DNA of 64,000 bases from Chitinophagaceae bacterium. Lineage in GTDB: Bacteria > Bacteroidota > Bacteroidia > Chitinophagales > Chitinophagaceae. Below, piece by piece: positions 53,818 to 61,105 of this stretch; within the stretch, counting starts at the first letter, position 1; every line of letters starts with the position of its first letter. The translations under genes and the position numbers were made by a program. Where the stretch lies: positions 124,001 through 188,000 of the forward strand of contig JADBXP010000004.1 in assembly GCA_020403455.1 (NCBI GenBank). The letters run 5' to 3'. Under the pieces are notes generated by a model that worked only from the letters and a program-made list of their open reading frames with translations, searched no databases and was not told the origin of the DNA.

Positions 53818-54809
53818 AAGTACTTGTAACCGGAGCAGACGGATTCATTGGCTCACACCTGACAGAAACACTGGTGCGCAGAGGATATGATGTGCGTGCC
53901 TTTGTCTATTATAACTCCTTCAACTCCTGGGGATGGCTGGATACTTGTGCTGCTGATGTTGCAGGAAAATTTGAAGTATTCAGCGGTGATATCAGAGATC
54001 CGCATGGAGTGAAAAAAGCCATGGAAGGATGTGGTGCTGTTTTGCACCTGGCAGCACTCATAGGAATTCCTTATTCCTATCATTCGCCCGACACCTATGT
54101 TGACACCAACGTAAAGGGAACCCTGAATGTTTTACAGGCGGCCCGTGAACTGAACCTCCAAAAAGTAGTACATACCTCCACCAGCGAGGTTTATGGTACT
54201 GCCATCTTCGTACCGATCACAGAAGACCATCCATTGCAGGGGCAGTCTCCCTATTCTGCCAGTAAGATCGGAGCAGACCAGATGGCTTTCTCCTTTTATT
54301 CTTCCTTCGAAACACCCGTTGCCATCATTCGACCATTCAATACCTATGGCCCCCGGCAATCCACCCGCGCAGTTATTCCTACCATCATCACTCAAATTGC
54401 TGCTGGGAAAAAACAAATTCAGTTGGGCGCTACTACACCTACCCGCGACTTCACTTTCGTAGAAGATACAGTAGAGGGATTCATCAAGGCACTTCATTCA
54501 GATGACGTTATCGGCAAAGTCACCAATCTGGGAAGTGGATTTGAAATCAGTATCGGCAAAACAGCCTCTACCATCGCATCTTTGATGGGGGCAACCATTG
54601 AATTCACAACCGATAGCCAGCGGATTCGTCCGGAGAGAAGTGAAGTTGAACGCCTCTTTGCGAGCTACACCAGAGCAGAAAAAAGAATGGGCTGGTCACC
54701 GGTATACGGAGGGGAAGATGGCTTTGAAAAAGGACTCTTAAAGACCATCGAATGGTTCAGCGACCCCAATAACCTGGCACGCTATAAAGCCAATCAATAC
54801 GCTATTTGA
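53814..54809 (+). CDS. NAD-dependent 4,6-dehydratase-like SDR (LegB-type)
   Basis: 331 residues, extended SDR. The nucleotide motif is VTGADGFIGSH; the catalytic YxxxK is in SPYSASKIGAD with the TSTSEVYG strand before it. FVYYNSFNSWGWLD is typical of the LegB-like group of NDP-sugar 4,6-dehydratases, as is RPFNTYGPRQS. It probably makes a 4-keto-6-deoxy sugar nucleotide. The exact sugar cannot be read from sequence. Confidence 0.82.
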   Translation: MKVLVTGADGFIGSHLTETLVRRGYDVRAFVYYNSFNSWGWLDTCAADVAGKFEVFSGDIRDPHGVKKAMEGCGAVLHLAALIGIPYSYHSPDTYVDTNVKGTLNVLQAARELNLQKVVHTSTSEVYGTAIFVPITEDHPLQGQSPYSASKIGADQMAFSFYSSFETPVAIIRPFNTYGPRQSTRAVIPTIITQIAAGKKQIQLGATTPTRDFTFVEDTVEGFIKALHSDDVIGKVTNLGSGFEISIGKTASTIASLMGATIEFTTDSQRIRPERSEVERLFASYTRAEKRMGWSPVYGGEDGFEKGLLKTIEWFSDPNNLARYKANQYAI

Positions 54810-54843
54810 TGAACTTTACACTAAGATTATTGTAATTTCAGCT

Positions 54844-55554
54844 ATGAAAAAGCAGGCAGTCATTTTATGTGGTGGTAAAGGAAAGCGTCTCCGCCCTTAT
54901 ACCATTGTTTTACCCAAGCCGCTGATGCCTGTGGGTGAATACCCTATTCTGGAAGTCATCATTCGCCAACTCGCACTGCAGGGATTCGATCAAATTACTT
55001 TAGCTGTTAACCACCAGGCAGAATTGATCACCGCCTTTTTTGGGAACGGAAGCAAATGGAACATTGCTATCAATTATTCACTGGAAGATGAGCCCCTGGG
55101 TACTATGGGACCTCTCAAACTGATCAATGATCTGCCCGAACATTTTTTGGTGATGAATGGCGATATTCTTACAGACCTTCCTTACAATCATTTTTTCGAG
55201 AATCACCTGCGCCAAAATGCAGTTTTCAGTATTTGTTCACACGAAAGAAAAGATAAAATTGATTATGGGGTTCTTGATACCCAGAACGGACAACTCACCG
55301 GATTCAGAGAAAAGCCTGAAACCACTTATGAAGTAAGCATGGGTATCTATATGGTGAGTCGGCGCGCAGTGGAAAATATTCCCACCAATCAACCCTACGG
55401 ATTTGATCAGCTGATGCTGCAACTATTGAAGGATCAGCAATCTGTTCGCGTAGAAAAGTATACCGGCCTATGGTTAGACATTGGTCGTCCGGACGATTAC
55501 CTGGAGGCAATAGAAAAATTCGATCAGCTGAAAGACAAAATTTTATATGCCTGA
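54844..55554 (+). CDS. Sugar nucleotidyltransferase
   Basis: 236 residues, NTP-transferase fold: ILCGGKGKRLRPYT (phosphate-binding), KPLMPVG, and VMNGDILTDLPY with the metal-binding Asp. The group includes mannose-1-phosphate guanylyltransferases and the PtmE/LegF-like enzymes. The product would feed the adjacent dehydratase and epimerase. It overlaps the next gene by 8 nt. Confidence 0.88.
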   Translation: MKKQAVILCGGKGKRLRPYTIVLPKPLMPVGEYPILEVIIRQLALQGFDQITLAVNHQAELITAFFGNGSKWNIAINYSLEDEPLGTMGPLKLINDLPEHFLVMNGDILTDLPYNHFFENHLRQNAVFSICSHERKDKIDYGVLDTQNGQLTGFREKPETTYEVSMGIYMVSRRAVENIPTNQPYGFDQLMLQLLKDQQSVRVEKYTGLWLDIGRPDDYLEAIEKFDQLKDKILYA

Positions 55555-56422
55555 TGCACTCATTTCCGGTGCCGGTGGATTCATAGGCAAGGCATTGGCA
55601 ACAGCATTGCGCCTGAAGGACTTCTCGATCACTGAACTTTCACACGAAAAAGGGGACATAGCTGAATCTGCTACTTGGGAAGCAGCTCCTAGCCATCAAT
55701 TGGTATTTCACCTGGCAGCAAAAACTTTTGTCCCCGACAGTTGGAGCAACCCTACAGCCTTCATTCATACCAATACCATCGGCACCTTACAAGCACTGGA
55801 GTATTGCCGAAAGCATGGTGCATCATTGGTCTATGTCAGCTCTTATCTCTATGGCAATCCGACCTCACTACCTATAGCAGAAACGGCACCCATTCAAACC
55901 CCCAACCCTTACGCCCTTAGCAAAAAAAATGCAGAAGACCTCTGCTTTTTTTACCACCAATGCTATGGTGTAAATGTTACTATCATTCGACCCTTCAATC
56001 TCTACGGTGAGGGGCAAAAAAACACTTTTCTGATTCCTCAACTAATTGAACAGGCTTTAGTAGAACATAGATTCCATGTAAAAGATCTTAGTCCCAAACG
56101 GGATTATCTTCACCTGGATGATTTCATCCGCGCATTGGTAGCGACCACCGAGCTCAATGGTTTACATATCATCAACCTGGGCTCAGGTGAAAGTTTTAGT
56201 GTAGAGGAAATTATTCAAACTATTTGCCGGCTGGAAGGGGAAAATTACCCCATCTTGAATGACAACATCCGCAGACAAAATGAAATCATGGATACCGTAG
56301 CAGATATTCGTGTTGCTAAAAAAGTACTGAATTGGGTGCCGGTTATTTCCCTGGAAACAGGCCTCCAAAGAATGCTACAACACCACCACCTCCTGCTTTC
56401 CTCCAAAAAAGGAACACATTAA
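55547..56422 (+). CDS. NAD-dependent epimerase/dehydratase (SDR)
   Basis: 291 residues, extended SDR with ISGAGGFIGKALA, VSSYLYGNP and catalytic NPYALSKKNAED, then RPFNLYGEGQ. It is shorter than the LegB-like neighbour. Likely a reductase or 4-epimerase acting on the keto-sugar made upstream; which of the two is not decidable here. Confidence 0.85.
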   Translation: MPDALISGAGGFIGKALATALRLKDFSITELSHEKGDIAESATWEAAPSHQLVFHLAAKTFVPDSWSNPTAFIHTNTIGTLQALEYCRKHGASLVYVSSYLYGNPTSLPIAETAPIQTPNPYALSKKNAEDLCFFYHQCYGVNVTIIRPFNLYGEGQKNTFLIPQLIEQALVEHRFHVKDLSPKRDYLHLDDFIRALVATTELNGLHIINLGSGESFSVEEIIQTICRLEGENYPILNDNIRRQNEIMDTVADIRVAKKVLNWVPVISLETGLQRMLQHHHLLLSSKKGTH

Positions 56423-56432
56423 AATTTAGTTT

Positions 56433-56440
56433 TACCTTTG
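56433..56440 (+). promoter_or_regulatory. -7 promoter element (TACCTTTG) 5 nt from the next start codon
   Basis: Exact TAnnTTTG match with only AGGGA before ATG 56446. If active it gives a leaderless mRNA for the GT2 gene inside the operon; AGGGA could also be a ribosome binding site for read-through transcripts. Confidence 0.5.
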
Positions 56441-56445
56441 AGGGA

Positions 56446-57387
56446 ATGACCCCCCAATATCAAAGGTCCAGTCTGGCAATTGTTATTCCCGTCTGCAATG
56501 AACGAGGTAATCTGCCCTTGTTGATTTCCGAATTGGAAGAGGTATGTAATTCACTGCCCTATACTTATCAATTCATTTTTGTAGAAGACAGCAGCACCGA
56601 TGGTACGCTGGAATACCTTCGTGAGCAATCTCAATTGCACCCACACATCTTTTATATATCACTTACCAAAAGCTTTGGACACCAAAATGCGCTCAAAGCC
56701 GGACTCGACAGGGCAGAGGCAGATGCTGTTATCACTATGGATGGCGACTTACAACACCCCCCGTCACTCATTCCTGAATTGGTACAACAATGGGAAGCGG
56801 GTTATGATATTGTATTCACCATCCGCAATGATCACAAAGACATAGCCCTTTGGAAAAAAAGAACCTCCCGGCTATTTTATGAAGTGATCAATAATCTTTC
56901 AGATATCGAAATTCAGCCAGGAACAGCAGACTTCCGGTTGATGGATAAAAAAACGATTCAGGTCTTCCGTCAATTCAATGAAGCAGATTTGTTCCTTCGC
57001 GGCCTGATTCAATGGATGGGATATCGCCGCATCGGTATAGAATATACTTCACGTCTCCGCCAAAGTGGTCAAACCAAGTACTCCTTAAATAAAATGGTTC
57101 GCTTTGCACTGCAGGGCATTACCTCCTTCAGTACAAAACCATTATACATCGCCGCATATCTGGGATTGTTTTTCTCTCTCTGTTCCGTCATCTTCATCCC
57201 CTATACCATTATCGGATACTTTTATGGACATGCGGTATCCGGCTGGGCATCCATTATCGCAACACTAGCGTTTTTTGGCGGACTTCAACTGATGATATTG
57301 GGCATCATCGGCATTTATATCGGCAAAATTTATATGCAGGGGAAAAATAGACCCCACTACATCGTCAAAGAAACCAACCTGCCATGA
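56446..57387 (+). CDS. Polyprenyl-phosphate glycosyltransferase (GtrB/ArnC/DPM1-like GT2)
   Basis: 313 residues. GT2 domain: LAIVIPVCNERGNLP, VEDSSTDGT, TMDGDLQHPP (metal-binding DxD-like) and the membrane-proximal RQSGQTKYSLNKM block, which is typical of enzymes making polyprenyl-phosphate sugars. Two membrane helices close the protein (about 225-250 and 260-290). ATG 56446 is chosen by the GT2 start. It overlaps the deacetylase gene by 4 nt, so the two are translationally coupled. Confidence 0.88.
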   Translation: MTPQYQRSSLAIVIPVCNERGNLPLLISELEEVCNSLPYTYQFIFVEDSSTDGTLEYLREQSQLHPHIFYISLTKSFGHQNALKAGLDRAEADAVITMDGDLQHPPSLIPELVQQWEAGYDIVFTIRNDHKDIALWKKRTSRLFYEVINNLSDIEIQPGTADFRLMDKKTIQVFRQFNEADLFLRGLIQWMGYRRIGIEYTSRLRQSGQTKYSLNKMVRFALQGITSFSTKPLYIAAYLGLFFSLCSVIFIPYTIIGYFYGHAVSGWASIIATLAFFGGLQLMILGIIGIYIGKIYMQGKNRPHYIVKETNLP

Positions 57388-58163
57388 AAAACAGGTATGT
57401 ACTGCTGAGTTTTGATGTGGAAGAATTTGATATGCCACTGGAATTCAGACAATCCATTACCCTCACTGAACAACTGGAAGCAGGTAAAAAAGGATTGGAT
57501 GCTATTTCACCACTGCTTAACAATAGCAATCTTTCTACCACACTTTTCACGACTGCTTTCTTTGCTCAAACTTACCCGGAAGCCATTCGCAAACTTTCAA
57601 ATCAACATGAAATCGCTTCCCATACTTTTTTTCATTCCTGGTTCAAAGAAGAACATCTCCTGGAATCAAAACAAGTACTTGAATCCATTACAGGTCAAGC
57701 TGTTTCCGGATTTCGTATGCCACGCATGAAAGCCATAGACATACAACATGTGGCCAAGGCCGGATATGCCTACGATTCTTCCATCCACCCCACCTGGATA
57801 CCCGGAAAATACAATCACCTGCGGGCACCTCGCACCATGACTACTCTTTCAGGCATTCAACGAATGCCTGCATCTGTGAGTCCATACCTGCGCATCCCCT
57901 TGTTCTGGCTCAGTTTTAAAAACTTTCCCTACAGCTTCTACCGATATCTTGTGCAGCAGACCTTGAAAAAGGATGGCTACTGCTGTCTCTATTTTCACCC
58001 CTGGGAATTCATTTCACTCAGTGAATTCGGTTTGCCCAAATATACACATCGCATCGATGGCGATGCACTTACCGAAAGACTTGACAAACTAATTCAGGAA
58101 TTAGAAAAAGAAGCAGATTTCATTTCCATGCGCAACTTTATCACTGAAAAGAAAAGCCACTAA
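57384..58163 (+). CDS. Polysaccharide deacetylase (NodB/CE4-like)
   Basis: 259 residues. The metal site reads SFDVEEFD at the start and ASHTFFHSWF (H-x3-H) near residue 80, followed by FRMPRM and YFHPWEF as later NodB motifs. No signal peptide is present, so it works in the cytoplasm or at the inner face. Its coupling to the polyprenyl-phosphate glycosyltransferase recalls ArnD, which deformylates a lipid-linked sugar. The actual acyl group and sugar are unknown. Confidence 0.82.
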   Translation: MKNRYVLLSFDVEEFDMPLEFRQSITLTEQLEAGKKGLDAISPLLNNSNLSTTLFTTAFFAQTYPEAIRKLSNQHEIASHTFFHSWFKEEHLLESKQVLESITGQAVSGFRMPRMKAIDIQHVAKAGYAYDSSIHPTWIPGKYNHLRAPRTMTTLSGIQRMPASVSPYLRIPLFWLSFKNFPYSFYRYLVQQTLKKDGYCCLYFHPWEFISLSEFGLPKYTHRIDGDALTERLDKLIQELEKEADFISMRNFITEKKSH

Positions 58164-58180
58164 TCCCGTTCCCCCTAGTC

Positions 58181-58774
58181 ATGAACTTTCTCGCACATGC
58201 TGTTTTATCCATGAACGACCCCGAAATTCTAACGGGTAATATGATCAGCGACCATGTGAAAGGACGTAAACAATATGATTTCAGTCCGGGCATACAAAGA
58301 GGAATTCGCCTGCACCGCGCCATTGATCAATACACAGATTTACATCCTATCACCAAAGAGGCGAAGATGATATTGTATCCGGCAGCCGGCCCTTATGCCG
58401 GTGCACTGATTGATATTGTGTACGATCATTTTCTTGCTTTAGATGAAAATGAAGAGCCGGATTCGGGCTGGCATGTATTCTCCCAAACAGTATACGCTGA
58501 ACTAAATGCGCGCAATAGTCTGCTACCAATCAGCTTCCAAAAATTACTTCCTTACATGACCGAATACAATTGGCTGGTCAACTACCGCCACCTGCAACAG
58601 ATTGAACAAAGTTTTCATGGTTTGGCGAGAAGGGCTAAGTATTTTAACACTTCCCGTGAATCCTTTGATTTGTTACAAGAGAATTATGCGCAATTTCAAC
58701 AACACTACAATCTGTTTTTCCCTGATCTAAAAAAATTTGTCAGTCTTCAGTTTGACGAATCTGTTAGCGAATAG
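58181..58774 (+). CDS. Acyl carrier protein phosphodiesterase family protein (AcpH)
   Basis: 197 residues. Starts MNFLAHAVLSMNDPEILTGN, then ISDHVKG and GIRLHRAIDQYTD, which hold the histidine and aspartate residues of the AcpH metal phosphohydrolase-like fold. AcpH removes the phosphopantetheine arm from acyl carrier protein. It follows the deacetylase gene by 17 nt and may be only an operon passenger. Confidence 0.88.
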   Translation: MNFLAHAVLSMNDPEILTGNMISDHVKGRKQYDFSPGIQRGIRLHRAIDQYTDLHPITKEAKMILYPAAGPYAGALIDIVYDHFLALDENEEPDSGWHVFSQTVYAELNARNSLLPISFQKLLPYMTEYNWLVNYRHLQQIEQSFHGLARRAKYFNTSRESFDLLQENYAQFQQHYNLFFPDLKKFVSLQFDESVSE

Positions 58775-58821
58775 TCGTTTTTTCTTCATGATAATCACTC
58801 ATCTTTGCACAAAGAGAAAGT

Positions 58822-59961
58822 ATGAAAACAGCCACTACCTATGTTCATGCAGGCGCACAACCCGACCCGTCAACAGGGGCCATAATGACGCCCATTTTCC
58901 AAACTTCTACCTACGTGCAGGAGGCTCCCGGAAAAAATAAGGGCTTTGAATATGCAAGAAGTCAGAACCCCACACGCCAGGCATTGGAGACAGCACTCGC
59001 TGCACTGGAACATGGTCAATATGGACTTGCCTTTTCGAGTGGTGTAGCTGCAACCGATGCAGTTATTAAACTACTGGTGCCCGGTGACGAAGTAATCGCT
59101 CCCAACGACATGTATGGCGGTACTTACCGGTTGTTTTCAAAAATATTTGCCCCATTTGGCATCCGTTTTACCTATGTAGATACATCCGATATCAACAATA
59201 TAGCAAAAGCAATTACTCCTCAGACCCGACTTATCTGGATTGAAACACCAACCAATCCACTGATGAGTATTACAGACATTGCAGCCACAGCTCAAATAGC
59301 CAAAGAATCTGGTGCATTGCTCTGCGTAGACAATACTTTTGCTTCTCCCTATCTTCAGAATCCACTGACACTGGGTGCAGACATCGTTATGCACTCCTCT
59401 ACCAAATACCTGGGTGGTCACAGCGATGTGATACAAGGTTGTTTGGTAATGAACGATACCACCCTTCGCGATAAACTCTACTTCATTCAAAAAAGTTGTG
59501 GTGCTGTACCCGGACCAATGGACTGCTTTCTCGTACTAAGAGGCATCAAAACTCTTCATCTTCGGATGCAACGTCACTGCGAAAACGGAGAAAAAATTGC
59601 TCACTACTTGCGCAACCATCCAGGTATTTCAAAAGTATTCTGGTGTGGATTCAGCGACCATCCCAACTACGAAGTTGCCCGACGCCAAATGAACGGATTC
59701 GGTGGCATGATGAGTTTTGAACTAAAAGACAACCGACCTGAAAACGTTACACGCGTGCTCTCTTCAACGCACCTGTTTTCGCTGGCGGAGAGCCTCGGCG
59801 GTGTTGAATCTCTAATCAATCACCCGGCTACCATGACCCATGCATCCATTCCCAGAGAAGAAAGGATTAAAAACGGACTCACCGATAGCCTGATTCGCAT
59901 CAGCGTTGGTATTGAAGATGCCGACGATCTGATAGAAGACCTGAACACAGCCATCGGCTAA
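58822..59961 (+). CDS. Cystathionine gamma-synthase/lyase family PLP enzyme
   Basis: 379 residues of the Cys/Met metabolism PLP family. TTYVHAGAQPDPSTGAIMTP, YARSQNPTR, SSGVAA and MHSSTKYLGGHSD (Schiff-base Lys) are all present. Family members make or split cystathionine; synthase and lyase are hard to separate by sequence. It would connect cysteine or homoserine to the methionine synthase at 27703-31439. A near -7 element (CATCTTTG) is at 58800-58807. Confidence 0.9.
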   Translation: MKTATTYVHAGAQPDPSTGAIMTPIFQTSTYVQEAPGKNKGFEYARSQNPTRQALETALAALEHGQYGLAFSSGVAATDAVIKLLVPGDEVIAPNDMYGGTYRLFSKIFAPFGIRFTYVDTSDINNIAKAITPQTRLIWIETPTNPLMSITDIAATAQIAKESGALLCVDNTFASPYLQNPLTLGADIVMHSSTKYLGGHSDVIQGCLVMNDTTLRDKLYFIQKSCGAVPGPMDCFLVLRGIKTLHLRMQRHCENGEKIAHYLRNHPGISKVFWCGFSDHPNYEVARRQMNGFGGMMSFELKDNRPENVTRVLSSTHLFSLAESLGGVESLINHPATMTHASIPREERIKNGLTDSLIRISVGIEDADDLIEDLNTAIG

Positions 59962-59988
59962 ACCCGATGCCGGGAAGAACCATGTCCT

Positions 59989-60792
59989 ATGACAGCAACC
60001 AAAAAGAAGCTGAAAAAAAATGAGTTGCAAATCCTGCTCGATGATAGAGCAAGCAGATACAACCAAGCCGGATTCATACCTACTGACCCGATTAGTATAC
60101 CACATCTCTTTAGTCGTCAACAAGACATAGAGATTGCGGGATTATTCGCTGCAGTGTTGGCATGGGGCAACCGAACTACGATTATCAACAAAAGCAGAGA
60201 ATTATTGCAAAGAATGGACATGGCGCCTCATCAGTTTTGTCTGCAACATTCTTCCAAGGACCTTAAAAAATTACTGGAATTCAAACACCGCACTTTCAAC
60301 GATACTGATTTACTTTATTTCATTGCTTTCCTGCACCAGCACTATCAGCATCACAATAGTCTGGAAACAGCCTTCATAGTCCCTGCCAATAGTTATACCT
60401 CCATTGCTGATCCGGCAGAAAAAAGATTGACTCATTTTCATCGGTATTTCTTTTCATTAGAAGACGCGCCTGCACGAACACGGAAACACATAGCAACTCC
60501 CGAAAGAGGTTCTGCCTGTAAAAGATTGAATATGTTTCTTCGCTGGATGGTGCGCAAAGACAAGCAGAGCGTTGATTTTGGAATATGGCACCACATTGCT
60601 GCTGCAGAACTCATTTGTCCGCTCGACCTCCATGTAGCTCGGGTGGCAAGAAAGCTGGGATTGCTTCAAAGGAAGTACGATGACTGGCAGGCAGCACTCG
60701 AGTTGACAAAAAAATTACGCATGTTAGACCCCAACGATCCTGTAAAATATGATTTTGCACTCTTCGGACTCGGTGTGATGGAAAAATTCTAA
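59989..60792 (+). CDS. TIGR02757 family protein
   Basis: 267 residues. The pattern matches TIGR02757: DPISIPHLFSRQQDIEIAG, FAAVLAWGNRTTIINKS, then CKRLNMFLRWMVRKD and CPLDLHVARVARKLGLL. The helical fold is related to helix-hairpin-helix base-excision glycosylases, but activity is not established. It follows the PLP gene by 27 nt. Confidence 0.85.
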   Translation: MTATKKKLKKNELQILLDDRASRYNQAGFIPTDPISIPHLFSRQQDIEIAGLFAAVLAWGNRTTIINKSRELLQRMDMAPHQFCLQHSSKDLKKLLEFKHRTFNDTDLLYFIAFLHQHYQHHNSLETAFIVPANSYTSIADPAEKRLTHFHRYFFSLEDAPARTRKHIATPERGSACKRLNMFLRWMVRKDKQSVDFGIWHHIAAAELICPLDLHVARVARKLGLLQRKYDDWQAALELTKKLRMLDPNDPVKYDFALFGLGVMEKF

Positions 60793-60822
60793 AATGCATT
60801 AAATTACTTCTCAACCTTACGC

Positions 60823-61098
60823 ATGCAACAAGAAATCATTCGATGGGCAGGGATGAGTCCGGAAGAACTCTCCAATGAGATCAACCAACTAATTGTTCAT
60901 GACTTTACTGCACTCGTTCAGATTCTTTATAGATTAGATGTGAGTGAGGCTAAACTCAAAATGGTATTGTCTGAAAATCCAAAAGAGGATGCCGGCAGAT
61001 TAATAGCAGCACTGATCATCGAGCGGCTAAAAAAAAGAGAGGAAGTTAGAAAGCAATTCCCCACTCAGGAAAATATTCCGGAAGAAGATCGCTGGTGA
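60823..61098 (+). CDS. Small helical hypothetical protein
   Basis: 91 residues, charged and helical, no export signal. The segment DFTALVQILYRLDVSEAKLKMVL (given as DFTALVQILYRLDV and EAKLKMVL) followed by DAGRLIAALIIERL suggests a small helical bundle. I do not recognise a family. The 30-nt gap to the TIGR02757 gene suggests co-transcription. Confidence 0.6.
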   Translation: MQQEIIRWAGMSPEELSNEINQLIVHDFTALVQILYRLDVSEAKLKMVLSENPKEDAGRLIAALIIERLKKREEVRKQFPTQENIPEEDRW

Positions 61099-61105
61099 AT
61101 TCAAT

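Noticed and set aside
51813..58163. Exosortase or PEP-CTERM polysaccharide locus
   Set aside because: There is a deacetylase and GT genes, but no exosortase, no PEP-CTERM proteins and no chain-length determinant genes.
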